From contig JAQBXX010000008.1 in assembly GCA_027624315.1 (NCBI GenBank), forward strand, positions 1-45,359: a stretch of DNA of 45,359 nucleotides, in the 5' to 3' direction. Of the stretch, positions 17,018-26,351 are shown one piece after another. The translations under genes were made by a program, and so were the position numbers. Each line of letters opens with the position of its first letter. Positions within the stretch are counted from its first letter, which is position 1. The stretch comes from Pseudomonadota bacterium (GTDB lineage Bacteria; Pseudomonadota; Gammaproteobacteria; SURF-13). Under the pieces are notes generated by a model. The model searched no databases, was not told the DNA's origin, and was given only the letters and a program-made list of their open reading frames with translations.

Positions 17018-17574
17018 TAAATGTCTTCCTCTCGCACCGCAAAAATGCCGGGCGCATTGCGCCAGTAGTCCTTGTAATCCATGCCGTAACCGAACACATA
17101 ACGATCCGGCACCGTAAGTCCGACAAAATCGGCGCGCACATCGCATTTGCGGTCGTGCAGCTTGTTCACCAGCACCGCGCTATACGCCTCGCGTGCGCCC
17201 TCCGCCCTGCAATACTGCAAAATCGCCGCGAGCGTGTTGCCCTCATCGAGAATATCGTCCACCACCAGCACCACGCGGTCACATAGCGGCGTCGCGGGCC
17301 GTGCGCGCCACTGCAACGCACCGCCCTGCGTGCTGCCCGCATAGCGCGTGGCGTGCAGGTAATCGACCTGCAACGGAAAATCGAGCCGCGCAAGCAACTG
17401 CCCCATCGCCACCACACCACCGGTCATCACGCACAACAGCAACGGATTGTGCTCCTTGAGGCGCGCGCCGATCTCACCGGCCATGCGCGCAAGCGCCGCC
17501 TCAACCTCGGCTTGCGAATAAAGACGGTCCGCGTGGGTGTATACGCCCAACGCCTGCTCTGCGGTAACTGACAT
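17017..17574 (-). CDS. hpt: Hypoxanthine-guanine phosphoribosyltransferase
   Basis: Salvages hypoxanthine and guanine to IMP and GMP using PRPP. The PRPP motif VVLVVDDILDEGNTLA is intact, as are MTGGVVAMGQLL and the C-terminal base-binding DYKDYWRN region. The 185 residues are normal. It overlaps mtnP by one base and follows nagZ by about 50 bases, forming a salvage pair. Confidence 0.92.
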   Translation of the reverse strand: MSVTAEQALGVYTHADRLYSQAEVEAALARMAGEIGARLKEHNPLLLCVMTGGVVAMGQLLARLDFPLQVDYLHATRYAGSTQGGALQWRARPATPLCDRVVLVVDDILDEGNTLAAILQYCRAEGAREAYSAVLVNKLHDRKCDVRADFVGLTVPDRYVFGYGMDYKDYWRNAPGIFAVREEDI

Positions 17575-17627
17575 CGGATTCCCCGGCGGGTATTGTAGTG
17601 AATTATAGGGAGACGGCGTGGTACTGA

Positions 17628-18659
17628 CTAGCCGTTTTGCGTTGCATGTACCGTCACGGCCTGTACCGCCTGCTGCCAGGCCGGTGACTGTTGCAGTTGC
17701 ATGCGATCAGGCGCCGGACGGCCGCGCATGCGTAGCAGGCGGGCGTGCGCTGCGGGATTGTGGTGGTCGGTCAGTGCCTCCGCGACTTGTGCTGCTGCTG
17801 CCGGATTGTTGCACACCAGCACCATGTCGCAACCTGCGCCCAGTGCCGCATGTGCACGCTCGACGTAGTTGCCCGCCACGCTTGCGCCTTCCATGCTGAG
17901 ATCGTCGCTGAAGATCACGCCCTGGAATCCGAGGCGGGTGCGCAATACTTCCTGTATCCAGAACGGTGAAAATCCCGCGGGGTGCGGATCGACGCGCGGA
18001 TAAATGACGTGCGCGGGCATTACGGCGGCGAGTCCGAAATGGATCATGCGCTCGAACGGCAAAATATCTTCGGCGTAGATGTCTTCGTAGCGGCGCTCAT
18101 CCACGGGAATCGCGATGTGCGAATCCGCCTCTACCGCGCCGTGGCCGGGAAAGTGTTTGCCGGTGGCGGCCATGCCCGCGCGCGCCATGCCGCTCATGTA
18201 GGCGTGCGCAAGGTCGGCGACGATTTCGGGGTTGGAATGAAACGCGCGGTCACCGATTACGGCGCTCACGCCGCGATCAAGATCGAGCACCGGCGCGAAA
18301 CTGAAATCAATGCCCACCGCACGCACCTCCGCCGCCATGAGCCAGCCGTGCGCCTCGGCGAGGCGTTTGGCACGCTTGCGGTCGCTGTCGTAGAGTGCGC
18401 CCAGATGACGCACAGCGGGCAGCACGGTAAAGCCGTCGCGGAAGCGTTGCACGCGGCCGCCTTCATGATCCACCGCCACCAGCAGGCGCGGTTCGCGCAA
18501 GGCGTGTATCTCCGCCACCAGCGCCACGACCTGATCGGCAGACGCATAATTGCGCGCAAACAGAATGACGCCGCCGACAGCGGGGTGCCTGAGCATCTCG
18601 CGTTCGGCGGCGCTGATTTCCAACCCCGCCAGATCAAGCATTACCGGGCCTAGCGACAT
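17628..18659 (-). CDS. nagZ: Beta-N-acetylhexosaminidase NagZ
   Basis: Cytoplasmic glycoside hydrolase family 3 enzyme that removes N-acetylglucosamine from anhydro-muropeptides during cell wall recycling; its products matter for AmpC regulation in some species. The KHFPGHG motif and the nucleophile loop [10 protein letters not shown] are intact, as is [11 protein letters not shown]. The ATG at 18659 (343 residues, [12 protein letters not shown]) fits the family start. It lies four bases after the L,D-transpeptidase gene, so two peptidoglycan genes are adjacent. Confidence 0.95.
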   Translation of the reverse strand: MSLGPVMLDLAGLEISAAEREMLRHPAVGGVILFARNYASADQVVALVAEIHALREPRLLVAVDHEGGRVQRFRDGFTVLPAVRHLGALYDSDRKRAKRLAEAHGWLMAAEVRAVGIDFSFAPVLDLDRGVSAVIGDRAFHSNPEIVADLAHAYMSGMARAGMAATGKHFPGHGAVEADSHIAIPVDERRYEDIYAEDILPFERMIHFGLAAVMPAHVIYPRVDPHPAGFSPFWIQEVLRTRLGFQGVIFSDDLSMEGASVAGNYVERAHAALGAGCDMVLVCNNPAAAAQVAEALTDHHNPAAHARLLRMRGRPAPDRMQLQQSPAWQQAVQAVTVHATQNG

Positions 18660-18663
18660 GATT

Positions 18664-19158
18664 TCATCCTTGCGGTGCCTCACTGATAATGACGCGCGTA
18701 CCCACGGCAACACGGTCGAAGAGTTCGATCACATCCTGGTTGCGCATCTTCATGCAGCCGTGCGAGCTGGCGACGCCCATCACATCTTCATCGGGACAGC
18801 CGTGAATGTAGATGTAGCGGCGCATGGTATCCACGTTGCCGAGGCGATTCTTTCCCGCCTCCAAACCGCTCAGCCACAGGATGCGCGTGAGTATCCAGTC
18901 GCGCTGCGGAAATTGCTGGCGCAGCGCAGGTGTGTAGATTTTCCCGGTCGGGCGTCGGCTCACGAACACCGTATTCGGGGCACATCCCGCGCCGATCTTC
19001 GCGCGTATCACATGTGCGCCGCGCGGAGTGCATTCGCTGCCGTTGATCTCGCCCGCACCGTTTTTTGCCGTGCTCACGGCGACATCCATCGTGATGCTGT
19101 TTCCCTCGCGCAGCCGCAGACGCTGCCCGGCGATGCTGATTTCAATTACGGATTTCAT
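18664..19158 (-). CDS. L,D-transpeptidase (YkuD domain)
   Basis: Predicted YkuD-fold transpeptidase forming L,D cross-links in peptidoglycan or attaching lipoprotein to it. The catalytic motif is [11 protein letters not shown] followed by SSHGCMKM, with His and Cys of the S-H-G-C signature in place. The ATG at 19158 overlaps the cysG stop by four bases and gives 164 residues. No signal peptide is apparent: the protein starts [17 protein letters not shown] periplasmic location is therefore not obvious, and this resembles the short YkuD proteins found beside nagZ in some gammaproteobacteria. Confidence 0.88.
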   Translation of the reverse strand: MKSVIEISIAGQRLRLREGNSITMDVAVSTAKNGAGEINGSECTPRGAHVIRAKIGAGCAPNTVFVSRRPTGKIYTPALRQQFPQRDWILTRILWLSGLEAGKNRLGNVDTMRRYIYIHGCPDEDVMGVASSHGCMKMRNQDVIELFDRVAVGTRVIISEAPQG

Positions 19159-20540
19159 ATGGGATGAAACCACGCCAGCGTGTCGTGCAGCCGCACCACG
19201 TCGCCCACGATAATCAGCGTGGGTGCATGCACCTCGGTGTGGTCGATGATCTCCGGCAAGGTGCCGAGCGTGCCGACCAGTACACGCTGATGTGGCGTGG
19301 TGCCGCGCTCGATCAGCGCGCTCGGGGTGGCGGCGGGCAGTCCGTGTGCGATGAGTTCGCGGCACAGCACATCGACGCCCGCGAGGCCCATGTATACGAC
19401 GATGGTCTGCTGCGGCTGAATCAGCCCGGCCCAGTTGAGGTCCATGCCGCCGTCCTGCAACTGGCCGGTGACAAACACGCACGATTGCGCGTAATCACGG
19501 TGTGTGAGCGGGATGCCGGCGTAGGCGGCGCAGCCGGACGCCGCGGTGATGCCCGGCACCACCTGAAACGGTATGCCCTCCTCGGCCAGTGTGGCGATCT
19601 CCTCGCCGCCGCGCCCGAAAATAAACGGATCGCCACCCTTCAGGCGCAGCACGCGCTTGCCTGCTTTCGCATGCTGCACCAGGAGCTGGTTGATCATCTC
19701 CTGACGCAGTGCGTGTTCGCTGCGCCGTTTGCCCACGTAGATGCGTTCGGCGTCGGCGCGCACAAGATTGAGAATTGCATCCGGGATGAGGCGATCATAC
19801 AACACCACATCGGCCTGCTGCATGAGGCGCAAGGCACGAAACGTAAGCAGGTCAGGATCACCCGGCCCCGCGCCGACCAGATAGACTTCGCCCGTGACCA
19901 CAGCGGCATCCGCGCTTTCCAGCGCCGCCCGCAGCGCCGCCTCGGCGGCTTGCTCCTGCCCCGCGAAGACACGCTCGGCCACCGGCCCCTGCAGTATGCC
20001 TTCCCAGAAGCGGCGGCGCTGCTCGCTGTGCGCGAACCGCTGTTTCACTTTTTCACGAAACCTTGCGGCAAGCACGGCGAGGCTGCCGTAGGCGGCAGGA
20101 ATCAGCGTTTCGAGCCGCGCGCGCAACAGGCGCGTGAGCACCGGCGCGGCGCCGCCGGACGACACTGCGATCAGCACCGGCGAGCGATCCACAATCGCAG
20201 GCATGATGAAGCTGCACAGCGCCGGATCGTCCACCACATTGACGGGGATGTTTTTTTGCAGCGCCGCCGCATGCACCGCACGGTTGACGGCGTTGTCGTC
20301 GGTGGCAGCGATGACGAGCGCGCAGCCTTCGAGATCGGCGGGCTCGAATCTGCCGCTGCGCTGGGCCATTTTATGCTGCCCGGCAAGTGCCGTGAGCTTC
20401 TCGCCCAGCGCGGGCGCAACAACGCGCACCTCGGCGCCTGCGCGCAACAACTGCAACGCCTTGCGCGCGGCGACATCGCCGCCGCCCACAATCAGGCACG
20501 GCTTGCCTTTGATGTGCAGAAAGATGGGGAAAAAATCCAT
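19155..20540 (-). CDS. cysG: Siroheme synthase (trifunctional)
   Basis: Makes siroheme from uroporphyrinogen III. The N-terminal half is the NAD-dependent precorrin-2 dehydrogenase/ferrochelatase ([20 protein letters not shown] near 16-35). The C-terminal half is the SAM-dependent methyltransferase beginning [15 protein letters not shown], with [16 protein letters not shown] and [20 protein letters not shown]. At 461 residues it is the full fusion. Siroheme serves assimilatory sulfite and nitrite reductases, none of which are in the window; sulfide made this way would feed MetZ. It overlaps the L,D-transpeptidase gene by four bases. Confidence 0.96.
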   Translation of the reverse strand: MDFFPIFLHIKGKPCLIVGGGDVAARKALQLLRAGAEVRVVAPALGEKLTALAGQHKMAQRSGRFEPADLEGCALVIAATDDNAVNRAVHAAALQKNIPVNVVDDPALCSFIMPAIVDRSPVLIAVSSGGAAPVLTRLLRARLETLIPAAYGSLAVLAARFREKVKQRFAHSEQRRRFWEGILQGPVAERVFAGQEQAAEAALRAALESADAAVVTGEVYLVGAGPGDPDLLTFRALRLMQQADVVLYDRLIPDAILNLVRADAERIYVGKRRSEHALRQEMINQLLVQHAKAGKRVLRLKGGDPFIFGRGGEEIATLAEEGIPFQVVPGITAASGCAAYAGIPLTHRDYAQSCVFVTGQLQDGGMDLNWAGLIQPQQTIVVYMGLAGVDVLCRELIAHGLPAATPSALIERGTTPHQRVLVGTLGTLPEIIDHTEVHAPTLIIVGDVVRLHDTLAWFHPI

Positions 20541-20559
20541 GGCTATTCAGTGCGCAGAT

Positions 20560-20829
20560 TCAGAGAATGTCGAAGCCGTCGAGGCGCACAAGCGGTGCGG
20601 GTGACTGGGTAACGGCCGTCACCTGCGCATGCGGCGGTCCGGAGTGCAGCCAGTTGCGCAGCGCTTCAAGCTGATCCGCAGCGCCGCAGGCCAGCACCTC
20701 CACGCCACCATCCGCGCAGTTGCGCGCCCAGCCTGACAGGCCGAGGCTAAGCGCCTGTGCCCGTGTACTGGCCCGAAAACCCACTCCCTGCACCCGGCCC
20801 GATACCTTATAGTGTATGCAGGTCGTCAT
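20560..20829 (-). CDS. Acylphosphatase
   Basis: Small enzyme hydrolysing acyl-phosphates. The 89-residue protein from the ATG at 20829 (MTTCIHYKVSGRVQGVGFR) carries the catalytic Arg in the VQGVGFR loop and the catalytic Asn in GWARNCADGGVEV. Longer starts extend into the repeat region at 20842-21033 and were rejected. It precedes cysG on the same strand by 19 bases. Confidence 0.92.
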   Translation of the reverse strand: MTTCIHYKVSGRVQGVGFRASTRAQALSLGLSGWARNCADGGVEVLACGAADQLEALRNWLHSGPPHAQVTAVTQSPAPLVRLDGFDIL

Positions 20830-20841
20830 GCGCCTGATTAC

Positions 20842-21033
20842 GGGCACCTCTAAACATGCGTCTTTTGCTCCAATACTGCGTTGCAGCTTGTCTCCGCTGC
20901 TCACATACTAACTTGTATGCTGTGCTGTACAGGGACGTACGAATGTCGCGGGCGCAGGACGCGCAGGAGCGACCGCTGCTCGACGGCGCTGCGCCTTGTC
21001 TTAAAGCAAAATCCATCATTTTTAGAGGCACCT
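20842..21033. repeat. Long imperfect palindrome ending in CTCTAAA/TTTAGAGG
   Basis: The spacer between acyP and the thioredoxin-like gene is bounded by GGGCACCTCTAAA (20842-20854) and TTTAGAGGCACC (21021-21032), inverted except for the last bases. The middle has a CATAC/GTATG centre (20904-20919) with flanking GCTGCTC/CTGTGCTG words. No gene is seen. A half copy of the end motif (CACCTCTAAAAA) recurs at about 26152-26164. The element ends one base before the stop codon at 21034. Confidence 0.6.
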
Positions 21034-21663
21034 TTATTTTGGCCTGGATTTTCCGGCACCGGTTTGAAACTGTGGGGGCGGTGATTTAATGAATGCCTCA
21101 ATGGACTCTGCGTTTATGCGCCCCAGATGCTGTGCTGCAATCTCACCGTTCGGCGCAATAAGATATGTCACCGGCAGACCGCGCACAGGGCCCAGCGGCG
21201 AATCGTATCTCGAACCGCCACGCAGCACCGGGTAGTCCATCAAATGATCATCCATGAACTCACGCAGGGACGGCACACTGATGTCTTCCATGACCACGCC
21301 CAGCACTACGGCATCCTTGTTTTTGTGTCGGTCATAGAACATCACCAGATCGGGGATTTCCTGCAGGCAGGGCGGGCACCAGGTGGCCCAATAGTTCACT
21401 ACCACCCACTTGCCGCGATAGTCCGACAGCTTGTGGCTCACGCCGTTGACATCGAGCAGTGTGAAATCATTGCCCTTCGCCGCTGCAGACGATATCCACA
21501 GCGCGGCAAAAAGGATTAAACTGGCTGTAATCAAATTGATGCGCACCGCGCGGTATGAACCCGCGCGGGCGACCCAAGGGGAGAGTTGCACTTCTCCCCT
21601 TTGGAAACCCCAAGGCTTCGAGCCCGCAGCAAGCTGCGGGGTATAAATTAAATTGACGCGCAT
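21034..21663 (-). CDS. TlpA-like periplasmic thiol-disulfide protein with hairpin insertion near its start
   Basis: Redoxin-family protein, probably exported or membrane-tethered. The active site is WATWCPPC, with the family YRGKWVVVNYWATWC lead and the cis-Pro region GLPVTYLI. It is likely to reduce or isomerise disulfides, for instance in cytochrome maturation, but the partner is unknown. Two starts compete: an ATG at 21663 with a GGGGG site, giving 209 residues, and an internal GTG at 21546, giving 170 residues that begin just before the hydrophobic signal segment LITASLILFAALWI. The 101 bases between them form a hairpin cluster flanked by near-identical 16-base repeats, so the outer start was probably created by insertion. 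It diverges from fumC. Confidence 0.82.
   Translation of the reverse strand: MRVNLIYTPQLAAGSKPWGFQRGEVQLSPWVARAGSYRAVRINLITASLILFAALWISSAAAKGNDFTLLDVNGVSHKLSDYRGKWVVVNYWATWCPPCLQEIPDLVMFYDRHKNKDAVVLGVVMEDISVPSLREFMDDHLMDYPVLRGGSRYDSPLGPVRGLPVTYLIAPNGEIAAQHLGRINAESIEAFIKSPPPQFQTGAGKSRPK
21547..21647. repeat. In-frame hairpin cluster inserted at a gene start
   Basis: Three stem-loops lie side by side: CCGCGCGG/CCGCGCGG (21546-21568), CCAAGGGGAGA/TCTCCCCTTTGG with one bulge (21573-21604), and CCCGCAGC/GCTGCGGG (21623-21640, perfect). The cluster is flanked by 16-base direct repeats at 21531-21546 and 21648-21663 that match at 13 positions. The repeat period of 117 bases is 39 codons, so reading frame is kept. 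Confidence 0.8.
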
Positions 21664-21695
21664 ACAGCCCCCACACATCGCACAGCACAACCGAC

Positions 21696-23090
21696 ATGAA
21701 TGATATCAGTTTCCGCATCGAGAGAGACAGCCTGGGTGAGATGAAGGTTCCCGCTCAGGCGTGGTTTGGCATTCAAACCGCGCGCGCCGTGGCCAACTTC
21801 CCGATCAGCGGGCGCGGCCCGGACCGGGACTTCACCCTCGCCCACGTGCGCATCAAACGTGCGGCGGCGGTCGCCAACCGGCAATGCGGCTGGCTGAAGG
21901 ATGATCTTGCCAACGCCATCACGGCGACGTGCGATAAAATTCTTGCAGGCGAGTATCTCGACCAGTTCGTGGTGGACCGCTTTCAGGCAGGTGCCGGCAC
22001 CAGTCACAACATGAACAGCAACGAGGTGATCGCCAACCTCGCCAATGTCACGCTCGGCGCCGAGCGTGGTGTCTACCGCCCGGTGCACCCCAACGATCAC
22101 GTCAACATGGGGCAGAGCACCAACGACACCATCCCCACCGCCATCCGCCTCGCGGCGCTCGCCAAACTGCCGCGCCTCATCGCCGCGGTACAGACTATGG
22201 CCGGCGAATACGCGCGCATCGGCGCACGCGAGGCCGACACCGTTAAAAGCGCCCGCACCCATTTACAGGACGCCGTGCCCACCACCGTGGGGCGCGAATT
22301 CAATGCCTACGCCTGGACGCTCACGCGCTGCATCGAGCGTCTGCGTGAAACCCACGCGCCGCTGTGCGACATCGGCCTCGGCGGCACCGCTGTCGGCACC
22401 GGCCTCAACACCGCGCCGGGCTACCTCGAAAAGGTCACAGCGGAACTCGCGCGCCTGACCGGTGAACCGCTGCGCCCGGCACACAACCTCGCGGCACAGA
22501 TGCAGTCGATGCTTGACCTGCAACACCTTTCCCATGCGATCCGCGCGCTCGCGCTTGAACTCACGCGCATCTCGAATGATATGCGCCTGCTCGCCTCCGG
22601 CCCGCGTACGGGCCTGGGCGAGATCACGCTGCCCGCAGTGCAACCCGGCTCCAGTATCATGCCGGGCAAGGTCAACCCGGTGATGTTTGAGATGCTGAAC
22701 CAGGTGTGCCATCAGGTGATCGGACAGGACGCCGCCGTCGCCGCGATGACGCAGGCCGGGCAGCTCGAATTGAACGTGATGATGCCCGCGCTCGGCTCGG
22801 CGCTGTTTGATGCGCTGGACTGGCTCACCAACGCCATCAACGCCACGACGGAATTTAATCTCAAAGGACTCACGGTCGACCGTGAACGCTGCAAGGACTT
22901 CCTGCACCAGAGCGTGGCGCTGGCCACACTGCTCAACCCCAGCATCGGCTACGAACAGGCCGCCAAGATCGCCCAGGAATCCGAAAAGACCGGACGCCCG
23001 GTGCGTGATATCGTGGCGGAACGCGGACTCATGACGCATGAAGCGTTCGATGCGCTGGTGCTGACAGCCGCGCGCGCGGGGCTGCTATAA
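21696..23090 (+). CDS. fumC: Class II fumarate hydratase
   Basis: Oxygen-stable, iron-free fumarase of the TCA cycle, reversibly hydrating fumarate to malate. The 464 residues include the signature loop GSSIMPGKVNP, the NMNSNEVIAN segment and TVKSARTHLQDAVPTT with the active-site His. Class II aspartase is the main look-alike, but the sequence pattern is that of fumarase. It diverges from the TlpA-like gene by about 30 bases and converges on prfC across a palindromic terminator. Confidence 0.94.
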   Translation: MNDISFRIERDSLGEMKVPAQAWFGIQTARAVANFPISGRGPDRDFTLAHVRIKRAAAVANRQCGWLKDDLANAITATCDKILAGEYLDQFVVDRFQAGAGTSHNMNSNEVIANLANVTLGAERGVYRPVHPNDHVNMGQSTNDTIPTAIRLAALAKLPRLIAAVQTMAGEYARIGAREADTVKSARTHLQDAVPTTVGREFNAYAWTLTRCIERLRETHAPLCDIGLGGTAVGTGLNTAPGYLEKVTAELARLTGEPLRPAHNLAAQMQSMLDLQHLSHAIRALALELTRISNDMRLLASGPRTGLGEITLPAVQPGSSIMPGKVNPVMFEMLNQVCHQVIGQDAAVAAMTQAGQLELNVMMPALGSALFDALDWLTNAINATTEFNLKGLTVDRERCKDFLHQSVALATLLNPSIGYEQAAKIAQESEKTGRPVRDIVAERGLMTHEAFDALVLTAARAGLL

Positions 23091-23102
23091 AATACGCATT
23101 TT

Positions 23103-23134
23103 TAGGGAACCTCTGATGTATCAGAGGTTCCCTA
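23103..23134. terminator. Perfect palindrome between convergent fumC and prfC
   Basis: Fourteen-base arms (TAGGGAACCTCTGA and its exact complement) flank a TGTA loop. It ends transcription in principle from both sides, and the prfC TAG stop (23132-23134) is the last three bases of the right arm. No clear T run is present on the prfC side, while TTTTT precedes the arm on the left. Confidence 0.8.
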
Positions 23135-24712
23135 GTGCTCGCGCGTGGCGCGGAACTCGATCTCCGGCCAGCGCTCCATGGTCAGCTCCAGATTGATGCG
23201 TGTGGGCGCGATGTAGGCGAGCTGGCCCGCGCTGTCCAAGGCCAGATTGTCGTGTGCCTTCTGGCGAAACTCCTCCAGCTTTTTGGCATCAGCGCACTGC
23301 ACCCAGCGCGCGGTGGCGACCTGTACATTTTCAAAGCTGCAGTCCACGCCGTATTCATGCTGCAAGCGGTAGGCCACCACGTCGAATTGCAGCACACCCA
23401 CCGCACCCAGAATCAGCTCGTTGCTGCTCAAGGGGCGGAATAGCTGTGTCGCGCCTTCTTCGCACAGTTGATCGAGCCCCTTTTGCAGCGCCTTCATGCG
23501 CAACGGATCGCGCAGCCGCACGCGGCGGAACAGCTCGGGCGAGAAATACGGGATGCCGGTGAATTTGAGCTGCTCGCCCTGGGTGAAGGTGTCGCCGATC
23601 TGGATCGTGCCGTGGTTGTGCAGTCCGATGATGTCGCCGGGAAAGGCGGCGTCGATGTGCTCGCGTTCACCGGCCATGAAGGTGATGGCGTTTGATATCT
23701 GCACCTCGCGCGCGATGCGGACATGGTGCATCCTCATGCCCTTTGCATAACTGCCCGAGCACACGCGCACAAACGCGATGCGGTCGCGGTGCGCCGGGTC
23801 CATGTTGGCCTGTATCTTAAAAACGAAACCGGTGAACTTATCTTCCTCCGCCTGCACAGTGCGCGTGGTGGTGGCGCGCGGTTGCGGCGGCGGCGCGACT
23901 TCGACAAAGGCATCGAGCAATTCCTTCACGCCGAAATTGTTCATCGCCGAGCCGAAAAACACCGGCGTCAGTCCGCCGGCGAGAAAGGCCTGCAGATTGA
24001 AGGCATGACTGGCGCCCTTGACCAGTTCGATCTCCTCGCGCAGTTCCGCCGCCATGGGGCCGAACAGTTCATCGAGCCGCGGATTGTCCAGGCCCTGGAT
24101 GATTTCGCCCTGCTGTATCTTGCCGCCATGGGTGGGCGTAAACAGGTGCACGCTGTCATTGGGTAGATGAAAGATGCCCTTGAAGCGCTTGCCCATGCCG
24201 ATGGGCCAGGTCACCGGCGCGCAGCGGATGTTGAGCACGGTTTCGATTTCATCCAGCAGTTCGACCGGGGCGCGCCCTTCGCGGTCGAGCTTGTTGATGA
24301 AGGTGACGATGGGCGTGGTGCGCAACCGGCACACCTCAAGCAGCTTGATGGTGCGCGCCTCCACGCCCTTGGCGGAATCGATCACCATGAGCGCGGAATC
24401 GACCGCGGTGAGCGTACGGTAGGTGTCCTCGGAAAAATCCTCGTGTCCCGGCGTGTCGAGCAGGTTGATGATCTTGTCGCGGTAGGGAAACTGCATCACC
24501 GAAGAAGTCACCGAGATACCGCGCTGCTTTTCCAGCTCCATCCAGTCGGACGTCGCGTGGCGCTGGCTCTTGCGCCCCTTCACCGTGCCGGCGAGCTGGA
24601 TCGCGCCGCCGAACAGCAGCAGCTTTTCGGTCAGCGTGGTCTTGCCCGCATCGGGATGAGAAATAATGGCGAAGGTGCGGCGTCGCGCCGCCTCGCTGAT
24701 GATGATGGACAT
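23132..24712 (-). CDS. prfC: Peptide chain release factor 3
   Basis: GTPase that recycles RF1 and RF2 from the ribosome after termination. The P-loop [15 protein letters not shown] (about 18-32), switch regions [10 protein letters not shown] and [14 protein letters not shown], and [11 protein letters not shown] (NKxD) are intact. The 526 residues match the family. It has its own spacer upstream with a long inverted repeat (24755-24860), so it may be transcribed separately from rimI. Its stop codon lies in a palindrome. Confidence 0.97.
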   Translation of the reverse strand: MSIIISEAARRRTFAIISHPDAGKTTLTEKLLLFGGAIQLAGTVKGRKSQRHATSDWMELEKQRGISVTSSVMQFPYRDKIINLLDTPGHEDFSEDTYRTLTAVDSALMVIDSAKGVEARTIKLLEVCRLRTTPIVTFINKLDREGRAPVELLDEIETVLNIRCAPVTWPIGMGKRFKGIFHLPNDSVHLFTPTHGGKIQQGEIIQGLDNPRLDELFGPMAAELREEIELVKGASHAFNLQAFLAGGLTPVFFGSAMNNFGVKELLDAFVEVAPPPQPRATTTRTVQAEEDKFTGFVFKIQANMDPAHRDRIAFVRVCSGSYAKGMRMHHVRIAREVQISNAITFMAGEREHIDAAFPGDIIGLHNHGTIQIGDTFTQGEQLKFTGIPYFSPELFRRVRLRDPLRMKALQKGLDQLCEEGATQLFRPLSSNELILGAVGVLQFDVVAYRLQHEYGVDCSFENVQVATARWVQCADAKKLEEFRQKAHDNLALDSAGQLAYIAPTRINLELTMERWPEIEFRATREH

Positions 24713-24754
24713 CTGGTATCACGACCTGTTAATTACGAAATATACATCGCAGAC

Positions 24755-24860
24755 ATGTAGGTTGGGTTAGGCGCGTTTTTTGCGCCGTAACCCAACAACA
24801 GCCGGTGTTGAAGATTAAGTTTGTTGGGTTACGCGATAAAACCGCTAACCCAACCTACAT
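24755..24860. repeat. Cruciform-type inverted repeat upstream of prfC
   Basis: Outer arms ATGTAGGTTGGGTTAG and CTAACCCAACCTACAT are exactly complementary over 16 bases. Inside, GTAACCCAACAA and TTGTTGGGTTAC form a second perfect pair. The whole spans 106 bases. Repeats with GTAGGTTGGGTTA words are known from many bacterial genomes (from memory), but the function is unknown. Confidence 0.88.
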
Positions 24861-24885
24861 GATTTACTTCGGGTCTCCTGAATAA

Positions 24886-25368
24886 TTATAGCAAACTGAG
24901 CGCGAGAATGATGGCGTCTTCCCTGCCATTGGCGGCGGGGTAATAGTCCTTGCGGATGCCGACCTCGTTGAAGCCCACCGCCAGGTAAAGCTCTATGGCG
25001 TCGCGGTTCGAGGGCCGCACTTCGAGCAGTGCGGTATCCGCCTGATGGCCGCGCGCGATGTTCAACATGTGCTTGAGCAGGCGACGGCCCAGTCCGCGTC
25101 TACGCGATTCGGGCCGCACGCAGAGATTCAGGATATGCGACTCGCCCGCGCCCACCGACATCACCGCATAGCCTGCAATCTTCCCGCCTTCCTCACACAC
25201 CCAGCAACAGTAACCCACACCCAGGCAGTCGCGGAAAATGCCTTCGCTCCAGGGGTATTCATAGGCGCGGCGCTCAATCGCCATGATGACCTCGATGTCT
25301 TCGGCGGTCATGGGCCGCAGGTGCGTGTCCGCACGCGCGGCTGCGGGCGGGCTCATCACCTGGCTCAT
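24886..25368 (-). CDS. rimI: Ribosomal protein bS18 alanine N-acetyltransferase
   Basis: GNAT-family enzyme acetylating the N-terminal Ala of ribosomal protein S18. The acetyl-CoA loop is RPESRRRGLGRRLL (R/Q-x-x-G-x-G/A type), preceded by HILNLCV and followed by EVRPSNRDAIELYLAVGF, both typical of RimI. The ATG at 25368 overlaps the upstream uracil-DNA glycosylase stop by four bases and gives 160 residues. RimI next to this glycosylase or to tsaB is common in proteobacteria. Confidence 0.92.
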   Translation of the reverse strand: MSQVMSPPAAARADTHLRPMTAEDIEVIMAIERRAYEYPWSEGIFRDCLGVGYCCWVCEEGGKIAGYAVMSVGAGESHILNLCVRPESRRRGLGRRLLKHMLNIARGHQADTALLEVRPSNRDAIELYLAVGFNEVGIRKDYYPAANGREDAIILALSLL

Positions 25369-26108
25369 ACCTCGCCCCGCAATACCCGGCGCGCGAACTT
25401 CAGGTCTTCCCATGCCTTGCGCTTCTCCAGCGGCGAACGCAGCAGATAAGCCGGATGATAGGTCACCACCACCGGAATGTCCGTGCCGGGACAGGTGAAA
25501 CGCTGGCCGCGCAGGGCGCCGATCCTGGTGTCGGTCTTGAGCAGGTTCTGCGCCGCGATGCGGCCCACGGCGAGAATGATCCTGGGCTTGATCAGCGCGA
25601 TCTGGCGCTGGAGATAGGGCTCGCACGCGGCCACCTCCTCCGGCAGAGGATCGCGGTTGTTGGGCGGACGGCTTTTCAGGATATTGGCGATGTACACCTG
25701 CTCGCGCGCCAGCCCGAGGGCCTTGAGCATGGACGTGAGCAATTGCCCCGCGCGCCCCACAAACGGCTCGCCCACACGATCTTCATCCGCGCCCGGCGCC
25801 TCGCCAATCACCAGCCACTCCGCGTTTTTGTTGCCGACGCCAAACACCGCCTGCGTGCGCGTTTTATACAACGGACAGCGTGTGCACGCGCGCACCTCCT
25901 GCTCCAGTTCCTCCCACGCGCGGGCATCTGCATTCCGGGCAGGCGCGGGTATTTGCGCTTCACCCGCTGCTGAAACCTGGATTGGTGTAGCTTGCTGCAT
26001 GAGATTGCCCGCCTCCGGCGTGCCTGTCATCGGAACAGGGCGCCGCTCCCACTGCGTGATACCCATCGCCCGCAGGTAATGCCCGCGTACTGCTTCGTCG
26101 TCTATCAT
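25365..26108 (-). CDS. Family 4 uracil-DNA glycosylase (Fe-S)
   Basis: Removes uracil from DNA with an iron-sulfur-stabilised fold. Motif 1 is [20 protein letters not shown], with the Cys pair in CTRCPLY nearby. Motif 2 is [12 protein letters not shown], and [19 protein letters not shown] with ACEPYLQRQ supplies another Cys. The N-terminal ~75 residues are variable and low in complexity, as in many proteobacterial members that were once annotated as phage polymerase-related. It is translationally coupled to rimI. Confidence 0.93.
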   Translation of the reverse strand: MIDDEAVRGHYLRAMGITQWERRPVPMTGTPEAGNLMQQATPIQVSAAGEAQIPAPARNADARAWEELEQEVRACTRCPLYKTRTQAVFGVGNKNAEWLVIGEAPGADEDRVGEPFVGRAGQLLTSMLKALGLAREQVYIANILKSRPPNNRDPLPEEVAACEPYLQRQIALIKPRIILAVGRIAAQNLLKTDTRIGALRGQRFTCPGTDIPVVVTYHPAYLLRSPLEKRKAWEDLKFARRVLRGEV

Positions 26109-26351
26109 GGCGCTAGCATAGCGGCTGTGCGGGGTAAAACAAACATCCGGACACCTCTAAAAACGCGCCGGATAGACGGTAATGAGATTGCTGCCGCTGC
26201 GCGCAGCTCCGTATAATCAGGAGTTACAACATAGGTTAACCATGCTTTATGGTGTAACTCCTGATTAAAAACCCTGTTTACTCTACCCCCACCCTGTCCC
26301 GCCCCCTGGACAAGGGGCGGAGACGTAACGGGAATCTCGTGTACGGTGTGA
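26109..26351. other. Intergenic spacer filled with repeats
   Basis: No intact gene is seen. It holds a half motif CACCTCTAAAAA (about 26152-26164), the second copy of the composite repeat (26214-26325), and the start of the truncated universal stress gene region. Two near-identical words, GTGTACGGTG(T/C), follow each other at about 26339-26366. Confidence 0.5.
26214..26325. repeat. Composite intergenic repeat (modules B and A), copy 2
   Basis: Module B (26214-26267) has arms TAATCAGGAGTTAC and GTAACTCCTGATTA, exactly complementary. Module A (26283-26325) reads CTACCCCCACCCTGTCCCG then a CCCCCT/AGGGG-type hairpin ending in GAGACG, the reverse complement of module A at 14843-14885 with a few changes. 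The whole element is therefore inverted relative to copy 1. Confidence 0.88.

Noticed and set aside
19164-20612. 482-codon frame on the plus strand
   Set aside because: It lies antisense to cysG and has no recognisable motif or upstream ribosome binding site.
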